This document shows positions 63,165 to 64,000 of a stretch of 64,000 bases of DNA, piece after piece (the first letter of the stretch is position 1; each line of letters begins with the position of its first letter). The notes below the pieces were generated by a model. It searched no databases. It was not told the origin of the DNA and saw only the letters and a list, made by a program, of their open reading frames with translations. The position numbers and the translations under genes are program-made. The stretch covers positions 62,001 through 126,000 of the forward strand of contig JACCIC010000028.1 of the NCBI GenBank assembly GCA_018907035.1, read 5' to 3'. Source of the stretch: Sycobia sp. Sy_11 (lineage: Eukaryota > Arthropoda > Insecta > Hymenoptera > Epichrysomallidae).

Positions 63165-64000
63165 AATATTTTTTCTAAATATGAAATCTAAAATTGATTT
63201 CGAAATAATTATTTGCCATAACAAGAAGTTCACAATATTTATATGGGATTTCTTAATTTGCTATGTTAATTAATTACACAATTTTTTTTTCTATTATAAG
63301 TAAAATAATCCTTTTATACCATGTTAACCTCAAAATTGCAACTTTAATATAATTTTGCGGCTCTTGTGGTATAAAATATAGTTCAACATTAGTGTAAAAT
63401 TTAATTTTTACCTCGTGAGACTTTCCTCTGCCACTTCCTTTAAGCATGTAATGTAAATTGCTTCACGAGATAAATAATCAACTTCTACACTAATATTAAA
63501 ATATAATATGACGTTTATTTTATCATTATACATATAATAAAACAATCAAAATAATCTAATACTAAAACCAAATGACAAAACGCCATCTAGTCAATAAACT
63601 GCAAAATTATTTGAATTATGTTCAAATGTGCCTGATATGTACACGTGTATATAAATAAAAAACTAATGCTTAAAGATTTACTACATGAATAGAGAAATAA
63701 TTTATTGTTGTAAATCATGTTTGGAACATGATAAATAAAATCAAAAATATTCTCATAATGTTATGTTATTACTTATGATTTATTAGCCAAAAATATTACT
63801 TAGAATATTGATTTCAAAACTAAAACTGGATATTGTTAAATAGTAGATTTTGTACATGTCTTAAATAAAATAAATTTGTGAATAATAAGTGTTTTTCTAC
63901 TTAGATACACGTCCTTCAACCTGTAACAATAAATTTTATACATCAAAAGATATTCCTTTTTTATAAAAAGCTTAAAAAGCCATGATGTATATGCTTCTAT
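63165..64000. other. 3' flank of the galactosyltransferase gene
   Basis: AT-rich DNA to the window edge. AATAAA at 63536-63541 is a candidate polyadenylation signal. No other gene seen. Confidence 0.55.

Noticed and set aside
1..64000. CRISPR arrays, operons, prophage or rRNA
   Set aside because: None seen. Repeats are microsatellites and short palindromes without spacer structure, and gene organisation is eukaryotic.

Overview
This window is nuclear DNA of an insect. An arthropod cuticular protein (Rebers-Riddiford type), a metazoan mitochondrial helicase, a complex I subunit and a collagen galactosyltransferase are all present as intron-containing genes. Hymenoptera is my best guess, from the abundant CpG, the many TA microsatellites and the small AT-rich introns, but the sequence does not prove the order.

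Layout. Bases 1 to about 27,150 are GC-mixed and CpG-rich, crowded with (TA)n, (CT)n/(GA)n, poly-C and poly-A tracts. They hold only one gene I can support: a three-exon gene (10940-20585, +) for a small protein ending in CKCCVLQ, a likely prenylated and palmitoylated C-terminus. It has large introns and probably a long 3' UTR. From about 27.2 kb the DNA is AT-rich. A three-exon cuticular protein gene (30741-34273, +) stands next as a small GC-rich island.

Two neighbouring minus-strand genes then encode 5-hydroxyisourate hydrolase (HIUase) domains. One is a normal-looking 118-residue enzyme (35043-40532). The other (41068-44070) is a seven-exon gene in which an N-terminal BED-like zinc finger and a long acidic linker precede an HIUase domain. 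That domain has lost the family's arginine and its C-terminal YRGS, and a contracted microsatellite puts an in-frame stop in the linker. This pair is the most unusual thing in the window.

About 7 kb without genes follows (44.1-51.5 kb), containing a tRNA-derived SINE with a perfect 11-bp target-site duplication (a second copy lies at 19.5 kb), a foldback element and several odd repeats. The last 12.5 kb is gene-dense: a coiled-coil protein of unknown function (51591-53282, +), complex I subunit NDUFB1 (53542-53721, -), Twinkle mitochondrial DNA helicase (55755-58220, +) and a GT25 procollagen galactosyltransferase (60087-63164, +). NDUFB1 and Twinkle both act in mitochondria and are transcribed away from each other. 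The two HIUase genes are a tandem duplication in uric acid breakdown. The other genes have no evident shared pathway.

Exon boundaries were read by hand from GT/AG sites and reading-frame continuity; all intron-containing gene models close in frame, with one exception, the in-frame stop in the fused HIUase gene.
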